A stretch of 34,984 nt of DNA from Chromera velia (lineage: Eukaryota; Sar; Chromeraceae): assembly GCA_018398765.1 (NCBI GenBank), contig JAHBMJ010001672.1, forward strand, positions 10,224 to 45,207, written 5' to 3'. The position numbers and the translations under genes were made by a program. Positions 22,226 to 32,695 of this stretch are shown in pieces (position 1 is the stretch's first letter; each line of letters begins with the position of its first letter). The notes under the pieces were generated by a model. The model did no database searches and had not been told where the DNA came from. It worked only from the letters and a program-made list of their open reading frames with translations.

Positions 22226-22835
22226 TTAGTCGTCATCGCTACCCGCCTCTTCTCTCGTCTCCCCGGGTTCCAGATCTATGACTTGATAACCCTTCCCTTT
22301 TTTGCTCCCACCCCTGCCTGGCCCACCCCCGTTCCTTCCCGGGGGCACATCCACCCGCGTGCGTCCCCTTCCCCCCTCTCCACCCTCATCTGCATCCGCA
22401 ACCCGTCTCCTCGGAGGGCGCAGGCACTTCAAGAAGGGGCACATAACTTGTAGGCAACAACAGAACTTGTTCAATTGTTCACTGCATGTAGCACAGCAAC
22501 CTTCTCCGTCCCTCTCACCTGCACTCCCAGGCACTCTCCGTCGGTGCTCCTGCCTCCTGAGATGAAAAAGGATTGCAGTCCAGATGAAACACTGCAGAAT
22601 GAAGAACAGCTCCGCGACCAGGGTCAGCAACGCGAAAGGGTAGAGAGACGAGTGCCCCACAACAAGGGAAGGACGGCCCTGCCGCGCCCGGTCTACAGAG
22701 GGACTCTTCTGCGTGAAGGTGAAAAGGGGAGGGGGGGGGAGCGGGAAATCGATACGGCATACAGATAATATGCATTATCGTTCTCTCCACTCCGTTTCTT
22801 CAGTCGGGGCCTTCATACCATTTCGAGCATGCTTG

Positions 22836-22882
<47 letters not shown>

Positions 22883-24758
22883 GTGTATGTGTCAGTCTGT
22901 ACAGGTCAACCAGGCCACTCAGAGTCCCGTTCGTCAATTTTCGCGGCGTGTCTCCTTCCACGCAGTCGCATATCTCGCCTCACTCTCTCCCCTTCTCACT
23001 ACGCCACTGAAGCTGCCGTTTGTCTTTGTCTCTCTGCCTTCCACCACACACCATAAACCCTTCTCAGCTCACTTGTGCCTCAAGAAGAAAGAGGTTCTCC
23101 CACCGTCCCATCGCATCCAAAGCCCTTCCGCAGAGTCCGGCTGAAGGCGATCGTGGGTAGAGCTGCAAGAGGGGGGACAGGGAGCCGGAGCCACCATATG
23201 CCTCTTCTCTTCTGTTACATTCACTTCTGTGGAACAGATCGGATGTCAAGCCGAAGAAGAAAGACAAACATTTCAACGAAGGAAGAGGAGACCCTGCCAC
23301 AGAAGCCGAGGCGCAACGCGGCAACAACGAAAGCAGACGAGAACAGAAAGACGCACGGGTAAAAGGAAAGAAACAGAGGGGGCGTGAGCACAGGCAGACC
23401 AGAAAAACAAAGCGAAGACGGCTTGACTGGCAAAAATGAACAAACACAAAGCTAAAGAAACAAAGCGACCCTCCCCCCCCCTCTGTGTGTGTGTGTGTGT
23501 TTGTGTGACTTGACGTGCACGCATGCAACATGCTTGCGAGAACGGTAAGACAACAAACTCCTCCGCAGACCCACCGGGTTGTGAGAAGAGGTATCCGGAG
23601 AGACTGCTTTTGTCAATTGACAGAGACACCCTCCCTCCCGTCTCTCGCTCTCCGTCTCCTCATTCGTCTCCACCCCTCCACCAGGCAGCACGCACACCGC
23701 AACACGCGCCCCTGTGTCTCCCTCCTGAGCCCACCCCACGTCATCTTTCGGTAGTGTCACCAGGGGTGTTGGCGTTCCTTCATTCTCCTCAAGTGCCGCG
23801 GGGTCGGGTATGGCTTCTGCTCTCAGGAGAGGGGGCACGACTACATGGAACCTCGAGAGGCCCCGTCTCCTCACTGCAGGAACCTCAAAGAAGATCTGCA
23901 GATCGAAACAAACGGACACGGGAAGGGAAAGCAAACAAAAGATCAGCAATTTGAGAGACAGCTATGATGTTCGACAGGATCAGAGAAGGCAGGAGGAGAT
24001 GAAGGACCGTTCGCAAATGGTACCGCAAAGAAGAGCAGCAAAGTCGGGACTGTAATGTTGTGAGGAAGATTTCAGGAGAGCAGGAAGGAGCGTGACCAAC
24101 ACCTTTTATTGACGACATCACACTGTCGAGGGCAAAGGCTGAACCACTAGCAGGGGAAGACAGACAGATGCAGAGAAGCAAAAAAAAAGCAAAAATGACA
24201 AAAGTGCAGTCGGACCACCAGAAAGAGGCATTCTCACTTGAAATTTCTTGCCTTGCTGAAAGGAAAGCTGCGCAACTTGGAAAAAAAGATACAGTCGAAA
24301 GTTCTCCTCCCTTCTCCCGCCCTCTTTTTGAGCATGCGTGCGCGGGTATGTTCGTTGGGTACTTTTTGTGTGTGCGTACGCGTGTGGCGTTCTGTCCTGT
24401 CGGTCTTTGTCTGCCTTCGTTCGAGACATGGACTGACCGAGGGGAGTCCCGTGACTCCTGCACTCGTGGCGTTTCCTTCAGGGTTGTACCCGAGGTCTAT
24501 CCGCACATCCAGCTGTGTCCATTAATGAATCATCAGAAGGAAACAGAAGGAAGGGGAAAGGCAGTCGGGTCAAAGGGGGAACAGACGCAAAAAGAAAGCC
24601 AGCCGCTTGTTCTTGAGCCAATTTTCGGGACAGTCAAAGAGCAACAGAAACCCCCGCAAGCAAAGCGGTCGGCAGAGACAGACAATCAGAAAACTGTCTC
24701 TCTCTTCCTCTCATACACCCAGCCAGCCAAAGGTACTCTAAAAAAACGAGAGAGAGAA

Positions 24759-24798
<40 letters not shown>

Positions 24799-26784
24799 GG
24801 CGGAATGAATCGAAACAGAACAAAACAAAAAGAGACCAACCGACCGCATTTCCCGAGGCATCAAAGACGAAAGCCGACCACGCAGTCGGCAGTTTCTCCT
24901 GTCCTGTTTCTGCCTCTGCTTCTGAAGGCGAAGGAGAAGGAGACGAGGGACCGGCCTCAGGATCCAGCCCTCGTCGCTTACTTGTTTGAAGCTGCCTTTC
25001 TTCCCCCCCTTCTCTCTGTCGCAAAGACTCCAGAGACGGGCTAGACAGAGAAGCATCTGTCTCCAGAAGGCTCCTCTCGACTGCTTCCTCTTCGTCATGA
25101 TGAGGAAGGGGGGCAGATTGAGTTCCTTTCTTCTGCTCTTCTTCTGCGTAATGGCCGGGAAAAAAGAAGGACGGGACGTTGGGAAGACCATGCTGAGGAA
25201 AGTGTCTGTTCTGCTCTATCCACGACAACCCTCTCTCTTCCCTGACCTCTTCCGAGACGGCAGTTAGGTGACGCAGTCTGCCTGCCTCTTCTTCTCCCAC
25301 TTCTCCTTCTTCGCTCAACAAATGCGTGGGGGTGGTAGAGGGGGGGGCGTCATAGGGTGGCAAAGAGAAGTACCGGCTTCCCGCGAATGGAAAGACGAAG
25401 CTTTTCTGAGGCTTCAAGTCATCCAGTGTGGGTTCGTGAACGTCAGGAGGCGGGTTGCCCTCAGTAGTCAGAATGTGGGCAGTCCGGGGAGAGAGCAGGG
25501 GGGGCAGAAGGGGGCCTGCATGAACGAACGGAAGGGAAAACGAGGAGAGCAGGCGGTCGAGAAACACATACGCAATCGATGGAATGAAAAGAGACGCACC
25601 GAAGGAAAAACGTTTCCCAATATACACAGACATATACACACGTACGGACATCCTTCCAAAGGGACCCCCTCACATAAAATGAGAGAGGGGAAAGAGAACG
25701 ACAGAAGAAGTTCAGGAAAGATCAAAAAGTGACAGCGAGAGAGGAGCCGACTTTGACACCGAATGAGTAAAAAGCAAAGCAAACTCTCTTCAAAAAAGCC
25801 GGACCGACCGCTGATCACGACTGTCATTTTGTCCCCCGACACGTCAGACATGCCACTGCAAAAAACAAAAAATGAAGCGAATGGAGGAGGAGGAAACACA
25901 TTTCATCTAAGTGTCAGATTCATCGACACTGTAATGAAATTACAGACAGACGGTGCCTACATTCATTTCTTTTTAATGCCTTTCTGAGACCTTTCGCTGG
26001 ACTGAGAAACACTTCAGTGAGAATGCTGCCAGCTCTCTGTGCTCTCACTTCCTCCTCTCTCTCCCTCTCCTGCCTCCTACGTAGGTTTTGACTGCGTCTT
26101 TTTTGTGCAGCTGGGAGGGGAACAATACTAAAGAAAAAAGGATGTCGTTGCGGGATGCAATTCTCCCAATCTGAGAGAGTAGCCGTACGTCTCTGATCTC
26201 TTCTTCACGGATCCAACCGCCATGAGTTCGGCCTCTGTGACTCACAAGTGACTCGAAGGACCACGCACAAGCAACAGAGCAGAAGGAATGAACTGACACG
26301 TATGTTCACATTGTGTAAGAAAAAGAGAAGATTCAAATGAAAAATGACCCTTTCGTGACCACATTGCACGCAGGCTAAGAATTCCCACGGCACTAACCTA
26401 TTAGCCACAGTGACAGTAATGATTCTGGAGGCACTCAGGATCGTCGCGTGCGAGGCAGCCACGTCTCGCGCAAATTCCTCGCTTTTCTCAAACGTCTGCA
26501 TACAGGCACACATGGACAGACAGAGGCACACAAAGCCGATGCACCCGTGCACTGACCGACGCTCTCTTTTCCGCCCCCTTCTTGCCGACAAAACCACGCA
26601 CGCACATACACACCTACACCTACACTTACACCTTATTTCACCAAAATTCCTGATGCTCTTCTTCCCTCTTCTCCTGACCTCATCAAGTTGTTTTTTGAAT
26701 TCCAAAACCGATACGGGAATGTGAAAGTCGTCCCATTGCACGGAGTCACTCGGCGGGACAACGGAAGCTGCCTCAGAGTCAAGC

Positions 26785-26824
<40 letters not shown>

Positions 26825-28663
26825 GAGAGAGAGAGAGAGAGAACAGAGAGATAGAGATGAGGAAAGGCGGGGGAGGCCGTCCAAAATGTACATGACAAGA
26901 TTGGTTGCAGGTGGGTGATACACGTGTGGAAGTTTTGGAGAAGAACCGAGTAGATGATGACAAATCTCCGTGGGAAAGAAGGGAAAAGATTCAAAAGGTG
27001 AAAGAAACGCTTGAAAGAGAACGACTGCCCACCTTCTCCCGGCTGGTTTCTCTCCAGGTCCTCCGGCTTTCTCCTCTTCCTGTTTCGCCTCTGCCAGCTG
27101 TTTCCCTTGTGTGTCCTGACTATGCCACCTCCACTGTGCAGATAGCTCCGGGCCTGTAAAGAGAGAGACAAAGGAGCAGACGGGGTAGTCGAATGCGTGT
27201 TTGAGTGAAGACACGGAAACTGTCTCAAGAGGGCCCTAAAGAGCAGCAGAGAGAAACCAACATTGGGGTCTGGCAAGGGCAGGCATCGATTAGAGGAAGA
27301 AGAATGAAAAAGGAGTATCGAATCTTTTGAGCGACCAACCTGCTTTCATGACCACAGTCAGAGTTCGAGGGTAGTTCCTGCTGTTAATTCCTGCATGCGT
27401 GAAGGGGCGACTGAGTGATTCCACAACAGCCATGCAACGCAAATGTTCACTCTGTGCTGACACACAGGGGCAGAAGCAGGGAGAGAATCACAGACAAAGA
27501 AAGAAGCGGAGAGGCAAACCAAAAAGAAGAGAGAAAGAAAAAATCCGAAGACTCTGAAGATGACCGTCCGGCTTGGGATGGGACAGGTGACTCTATTCAA
27601 AAAGAACGGAATGAAACAGAACCAAAGAAAAGGAGGGGAGAGAAGCGTGAGCAATAGGTGATGAGAGACAGACACGCATTTTGACTTGAGATGGACAGAG
27701 GGACGTGCCGACAGACGCACAGACAACCCACGCAAATAACCAACCGACCGACCTGGTATTTCGGATGCAGGCGGATAGAACTCGTACTGTTCCGGTCCGA
27801 CTTCGGGTGACATGGCGATGATGTTGTGTGCAGTGTAGAACCAGTCATCGGCTGCGATTATTGATTTTTGTTTGTACAATAAACAGGAGTGTTCATTTAA
27901 TGGAAGCAGAGGGGGAGGAAAGGAAAGGATCGTTGCGAAACAAAGATGTGCTTTCTTTCTTTCATTCATTCATGCAATCAATGCATGGGCCTTTCTCTGA
28001 AAGAGAAAGAAAAGAAGCGCAGAAGCAAACACGGAGACAGAGAGAGAAAGGGATGGTGGAGAGAGAAGGGGGGTAGATGGCAAAGAAAAAGCAGACCCAC
28101 GAAAAAACAAATGGAGCGGAAACTCAAACCGGCCCAAGCATATCACTCACTCACTCCCTCACTCAGTCACTCATTCGGTCACTCCCTTACTCACATTCCC
28201 CCGAGGCTGTGTATTTGAGAATAGGGATGTTGAACGCTCTCTCGAAGTAGGTGGTCTCGAGGACACTGCACTCACTCATCCACATGCATCCAGACTTCAG
28301 AGACTTACGCTTGACATTCCCTCCATGGAATTGTGAGGAAAACGAAGCCGTCCGCTCATCATCCAGTGAAGGAAGAGTATAATGGCACAGAAAGCGGCTT
28401 GAAAGAAACAGACACGGAAACAAGGGAAGAGTTCAACCATCCCCACAGAGAGACAAAAAGGCAGACAAGAGGAGATGTGCGTCTAGACACGAACATCCAG
28501 ATCCCCCCCCCTCCCTTCTCTATTCATCCACCCCCACCCCAAAAGACCTTCCAAGCTCGTCGTAGATGGCAGCAGCTTCAGGTTCCAGGGGCTCGGTCTT
28601 GGCCCAGTTCAAGGGGTGTGTCCAGAAGCCTGCAGTCAGTGTACCGGGCACAGAGATGCAGGA

Positions 28664-28710
<47 letters not shown>

Positions 28711-30455
28711 AGCACATACGTACTGGTGGACTGACAGAGCGGCAGGCACGAAACGTCATACAAACATGGGAAAAGGAAAAACAGGAAGCTGGAAAGGAAG
28801 GCGCGAAGGAAAGGAGGTCCGCGAGGAAGGGAAGGGGCAGAGTGAAGAGAGGAAGCTAGAAGTGTCCACCGGATTGCATGAGTAGAGTTCGTTCGTTTGT
28901 TCTTGAAGTGCTGAGGAAATGAAGGAAAGGAAAGGAAACTTGATGCAAGCTGTTCTTGAAGTGCTGAGGAAATGAAGGAAAGGAAAGGAAACTTGATGCA
29001 AGCTGTTCTTGAAGTGCTGAGGAAATTAAGGAAAGGAAAGGAAACTTGATGCAAGCAAGTACAGCGGTGTTCCCTGCCTTGTTTGCTTGCTTGCATTCAT
29101 GCCGCCTGTTGTCCTCGCTCCTTCTTGACACAACTAGGGAAGAATGCTGAGTAGAACTGCTCACATAACAAGAGCATATCCGCAAAGAGGCTAAAAGAGA
29201 AAGGGGGACACAGACTCAGGAACAAAAAAGTACGCAGACCGGGAGGAAAAACGGCAGGATAAGCTGGTATGCACGCACATGTGCACACACAGGCAACAAG
29301 GCAACAAAGCTCTCGTACCTCCGTACGCATGGAAGTTGACTGCCGCTTTGATGTTTTTTCCCTCTCCCTCCACCAGCCTCTTCAGAGCTTGCGTCTCGGG
29401 CTCGCTGAACGGTTTGTCTCCGGGGTATTCTTGGGGCTCGCATCTGAGGGGGGGTGGAGAGAGAGAGAGAGAGAGAGAGAGAAAGAAAGAGAGTCATAGG
29501 GGAACTTTCATAGGAGACAGGCAAGAAGGAGAAGACAATTGACAGTGAGTGTGAAGAAGGAAGGATAATTGGGGTCTTAAAAACTGAAGCCGGTCGAAGT
29601 TTTGTGGCCCGGCGCACTTCTAGGCATTGTTTGACAGAGGAAACTTTCCCCTGCGCTTGGAAGAGATGGATGAAGGAAGCTGAAAGGTCCGCAAGACACA
29701 ACAAATATGAAAAGGGAGAGGGAACGGCAAAGTCTATCAAGAAGGAAAAAGTCGAAAAGTCGTGCGAGGAGATGAACAAAGAAAACGACTGACGGATTTG
29801 TTGGCTTAGGCGACCACTTGGTGGGATAATTTCTGTTCAAGTCCACTCCCGACAACAACGTGTTCGCTGCACAAGTCGGTCTTCTATTCTTTCGAATCTC
29901 CCACCCATCTCTCATTCCCTGCTTTAACCCTAGTTCTTCAATGGCTACGTAGCCGTCCGGGTTGACGTACGGAATCAGATAGATGTCCCTATGGTGCAAA
30001 AGATAGTTTTCCAGCTGGAAACCGCGCTTCGCATTCTCAAGTAACTTTCCCACAAAATACAGAGGTACAGTGGTACTCGCAGGCTCTCGGGCGTGGTGTT
30101 CGCCTGTGATCATCACTTGGGGCTTTCCGGCATCTGGCTTGTCACAGAGTTTATTTTTAGACACGCAAATTCGGTATGCAGGGATGTCTCGGCCCTCCAC
30201 AGAGGACCCGAAGTCGGGAATTTTTTGGATCCAGTCGGGGAATGCGTCGAGGAATTTGTCCATTAGGGCCGTGCCTTCGGTGAGTGTGGGGAAACTCCGG
30301 AGACTGCCTGTGGAGAGACTTTCCTCCCAGCCGTCTCCTAAATCTGCTCCATCGATTCGGGGTTGAAGAAACAGGAGAGAACAGAGAAGGCAGAGAATTG
30401 CCTTCCTCATCGACGGATCAAAGAGAGAGAAGGATCTCTCCGTTTTTCCCGTCAT
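22226..30455 (-). CDS. Type I membrane M14 zinc metallocarboxypeptidase
   Basis: Sixteen exons join in frame (minus strand): 30410-29818, 29443-29319, 28629-28548, 28265-28195, 27851-27753, 27390-27340, 27153-27033, 26784-26679, 26495-26398, 25855-25809, 25515-24845, 24512-24438, 24267-24238, 23895-23575, 23162-23073 and 22708-22226 (TAA). From ATG 30410 this gives 1020 aa; an in-frame ATG at 30455 would add 15. I prefer 30410 because it starts directly with a signal peptide (AILCLLCSLLFLQ). The M14 active site is complete: zinc ligands His106 and Glu109 (HHAREP) and His236 (NFHAYG), substrate-binding Asn192-Arg193 (DLNRNYP), Tyr285 (LKYTASG) and general base Glu307 (MSPEVG). After about residue 340 comes a long ectodomain with beta-rich segments and an acidic, Ser-rich part, then one membrane helix (about 883-908) and a 112-aa Cys/Arg/Gly-rich tail. 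The predicted role is trimming C-terminal residues outside the cell or in the secretory lumen. The exon 1 donor (AA-GTGGTC) is the weakest junction. Confidence 0.85.
23473..23505. repeat. Poly-C and (TG)n tract
   Basis: A short C/T run followed by (GT)8, in the intron between exons 14 and 15 of the carboxypeptidase gene. A similar CT-GT compound tract lies at about 22832-22880 in the next intron. Confidence 0.8.
24747..24797. repeat. (GA)n tract
   Basis: About 50 bases of GA repeat with a few GAAA variants in the intron between exons 11 and 12 of the carboxypeptidase gene. It begins about 50 bases downstream of the exon 11 donor on the transcribed strand. Confidence 0.88.
26788..26841. repeat. 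(CA)n(GA)n tract abutting a 3' splice site
   Basis: On the transcribed (minus) strand this is (CT)n followed by (GT)n that runs straight into the CAG acceptor of carboxypeptidase exon 8 (CAG at 26787-26785). The arrangement is the same as at Mrd1 exon 8. Confidence 0.9.
28670..28710. repeat. (GA)n(CAGA)n tract
   Basis: GA dinucleotides followed by four CAGA units, in intron 2 of the carboxypeptidase gene, about 40 bases upstream of the exon 3 acceptor on the transcribed strand. Confidence 0.85.
28901..29059. repeat. Three tandem copies of a 53-bp unit
   Basis: Copies begin at 28901, 28954 and 29007. Each contains 'cttgaagtgctgaggaaa', a GGAAA-rich core and 'cttgatgcaagc'. They are nearly identical (the third has TTAAGG in place of TGAAGG), so the duplication looks recent. 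They lie in intron 2 of the carboxypeptidase gene (28630-29318). Confidence 0.93.
29459..29491. repeat. (GA)n tract near a 3' splice site
   Basis: A GA repeat which, on the transcribed strand, is a CT tract about 12 bases upstream of the CAG acceptor of carboxypeptidase exon 2 (29444-29446). It probably acts as the polypyrimidine tract. Confidence 0.85.
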
Positions 30456-31385
30456 TCTGCCGCGTCCAATCTGATCTCTTTTGTGCTCTTTCTTTTTGGC
30501 CCACCTCAATCAAGGCCTGTCCCGCAAAACAACCGAAGGTCGTCTGAAGCCAGGAATTGCTCAGAGGTTCTGCCTATCTGCCAATCGCTCACCAGCAGTT
30601 CAAGGGATCGAAGGCTACATGAACGCAGGGTAGCACCAGAGAAAAGAAGGGAAAGTGCTTCACGAATTTACCCTGCATTGAATGTTAGATACGGGCTCGT
30701 GGATCTGGCATGATCTGGCTCCCCGAAATGCACGCCGATCGACGCGCGCGTAGACGGCTCGCGCCGCGAGGGCCCCCGGCCCCGCGGGCGGCGCGCGCGG
30801 CAGGGGGCCGCGCGCGATCGATCGAGTATATATGCGCGCGCGCGCGGCGCGCCGCCTCCGCAACATATCTATGACACACATGCATGCGCACGCATGCATG
30901 CATGCGCATTGTATGCGCATTAATTGATCGATACGACGGTCAGATTCAACAGTCAGAAAAGGGTGAGAGTCACTGCGTAGCTAGCCTTAATTGTCCAGGT
31001 CAGCGTTGGACAGACTTCAACGAAACTCCAGCTCCTCGTATCGCTGCATGTGTGGTGGAGTTGTTTTCTTCACTCGATCTGTCGGGAGATTGAACAACTT
31101 CATCGTAGTTTTTTTCCTGGAGTATATACGCATACGTATCGGTTGCACTTTATGTATCAGGATTTTACTCTGATGTGAGGATCGTTCAGAAGGTTTGTCT
31201 GCTCGCTAGAGCCGCCAGTCAATCCACTCTTTTTTGTTTTGCCGTTTTCCGTTCGGCACACAGACGAGAGAAGAAACGGAGAGGATGAAAGCCCCTCCCG
31301 GCAACACATCCCGACTTCCCATGCAGAAAAGGGGAACGAACGAAACCGTCTACCACCCCTTTGAGAGCGGATCCCCCGAAGAAAG
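30456..31385. promoter_or_regulatory. Spacer between divergent genes with CpG-rich palindromic block
   Basis: This spacer separates the carboxypeptidase start and the first candidate exon of the KH gene. The part at about 30725-30860 is extremely GC-rich and full of CG dinucleotides, with self-complementary words (gcgccgcgag, ccccgcgggc, gcggcgcgccgcc), a GATCGATCGA stretch and a TATA-like 'gagtatatatgcgc' at about 30825-30838. Beyond it, 'gcatgcgcacgcatgcatgcatgcgc'-type alternation runs to about 30920. It resembles a CpG-rich bidirectional promoter. Similar CpG blocks precede the CELF-like and DUF1499 genes. Confidence 0.45.
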
Positions 31386-31984
31386 ATGACTGCCAGGGTC
31401 ACGCTCATCCTCCGCAAACACAGAGACCTTGACTTTGACCTTCCATGGAAAGTACTCCTACCAGACTGTCCCGTGCGTGCAGAGTTCTCTGAATCTGTTA
31501 ACATGCTTACTAGCATGCTTACTCACCCCTGCTCATCTGATGACGAAGCGAAAGACAGAGAGGACCATTTGTTCTGTGTTCCTGATCTCAGGAGGAGAGA
31601 GCAGAAGACCCACATAGTTGTAGAAGGCGAGGGAAAACAAAACGCCCCCATAGCAACCTACGCACCACTCCTGCTTTATCACCTGCGAGGAGCAAGAGAA
31701 GATCTTCTCGACGCGCTGCTCCTGATTGGAACCTCCAATTCCGTCAGTCAGTCATCCTGCATGTCGGCCTGAAGCTTCTCAAAGAATCAATGTGCCACTT
31801 AGTTGAATGGTAGGAAAACGCACACCCAGCTGAAGAGCGGGAACAGAAGAGAGCAGCAGCGAATAGGTGTCCATTCAAAATTTAGAGCTACAGAATAAAT
31901 GTCAACATGTTCCTTTTTTCCCCTTTTTGCCTTTTTCCCTCCCTTACAAACTCAATCCGCACTTCTTTTTTGCACACACACACA

Positions 31985-32023
<39 letters not shown>

Positions 32024-32039
32024 ACATACACACACACAT

Positions 32040-32076
<37 letters not shown>

Positions 32077-32548
32077 AAGTAGAAGTTGCTTGTGCGCACT
32101 ACACGCACGTGTGCCTCATACCTCCATGCTCACTCTTCTCTCTGTCCATTTCCTTCCCCCTTGTCCATCTACGTTTGCTTTATTACAGTACGGGGGAGTG
32201 GAGCTTTTGTTGCCTCCTTCAAGGATCCTTTCCATCACTCCTCACCTCACCTGTATCATCTCACAAAGCACTGAAATGTCGATAAGTCTTTTGAAAACAA
32301 GAAGGGCACCCCTTCTTTCTCAGTACGGTCCCGCATTTCTTAAGGTTCGCGCGGCATGCACTCACGACCGATTGTGTTCTTCTCTATTCTTTTCCTCTGT
32401 GGAGGTTTCGGGAAAGGGAGGGGACATAGCAGTGCGAGAACATGAGGAGGAGGCAGAGACGGTGGGGGGAAAAATAAAGGCGGCACTGCGTTCGATTTTG
32501 GACATTCTCTTTGAGGGAGAAGAGGACGGTGGAGACGAGGAAGAAAAC
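31386..32548 (+). CDS. Candidate upstream exons of the KH-domain gene (tentative)
   Basis: Three pieces can be joined in phase 0: 31386-31742 (ATG start, 119 codons, donor GTCAGT), 32324-32344 (CAG acceptor, seven codons YGPAFLK) and 32405-32548 (48 codons, acidic, ending GDEEEN before a GTGGAT donor). A last step to 32726 (acceptor CTGCAG, phase 0) would connect them to the KH exons and skip an in-frame TAG at 32591-32593. I recognise no domain in the 119-codon piece. A second frame over 31429-31617 is also open, so the choice is uncertain. Alternatively the downstream gene starts at ATG 32696 and these pieces are leader or another gene. Confidence 0.3.
31976..32076. repeat. (CA)n(GA)n compound microsatellite
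   Basis: About 75 bases of CA repeat, with periodic TA substitutions, followed by a GA tract. It lies between two candidate exons of the KH-domain gene. Confidence 0.9.
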
Positions 32549-32695
32549 GTGGATTTCCCCTCTGTGCTCAAGAAACCGATCAGCTGCATGTAGCGGCGGG
32601 TCAACGCTGATCCCAATGGGCCCTCCGCCCATCCTCCACCGCCCCCGAGTGCGCTCCACCGACAGGGCATTCACGCAAACAGCGTCACACACCAA

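Noticed and set aside
24118-24160. Possible small exon around CCTCGACAG on the minus strand
   Set aside because: Exons 12, 13 and 14 already join in phase 0 with a sensible strand sequence (LSFQQGKKFQ to IFFEVP), so no exon is needed here.
26165-26235. Possible extra carboxypeptidase exon (frame RGRTHGGWIREEE)
   Set aside because: Its acceptor fits, but every usable donor gives the wrong phase for the next exon. Skipping it joins exon 9 to exon 10 in phase and yields a continuous beta-rich segment.
29815-29820. Alternative exon 1 donor two codons' worth later (TG before GTCGCC) in the carboxypeptidase gene
   Set aside because: It would create a TGA at the junction with exon 2. The AA-GTGGTC site keeps the frame open.
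31429-31617. Alternative frame MTLTFHGKYSY over the first KH-gene candidate exon
   Set aside because: It is shorter, closes early and has no phase-compatible donor, although the chosen frame is itself uncertain.
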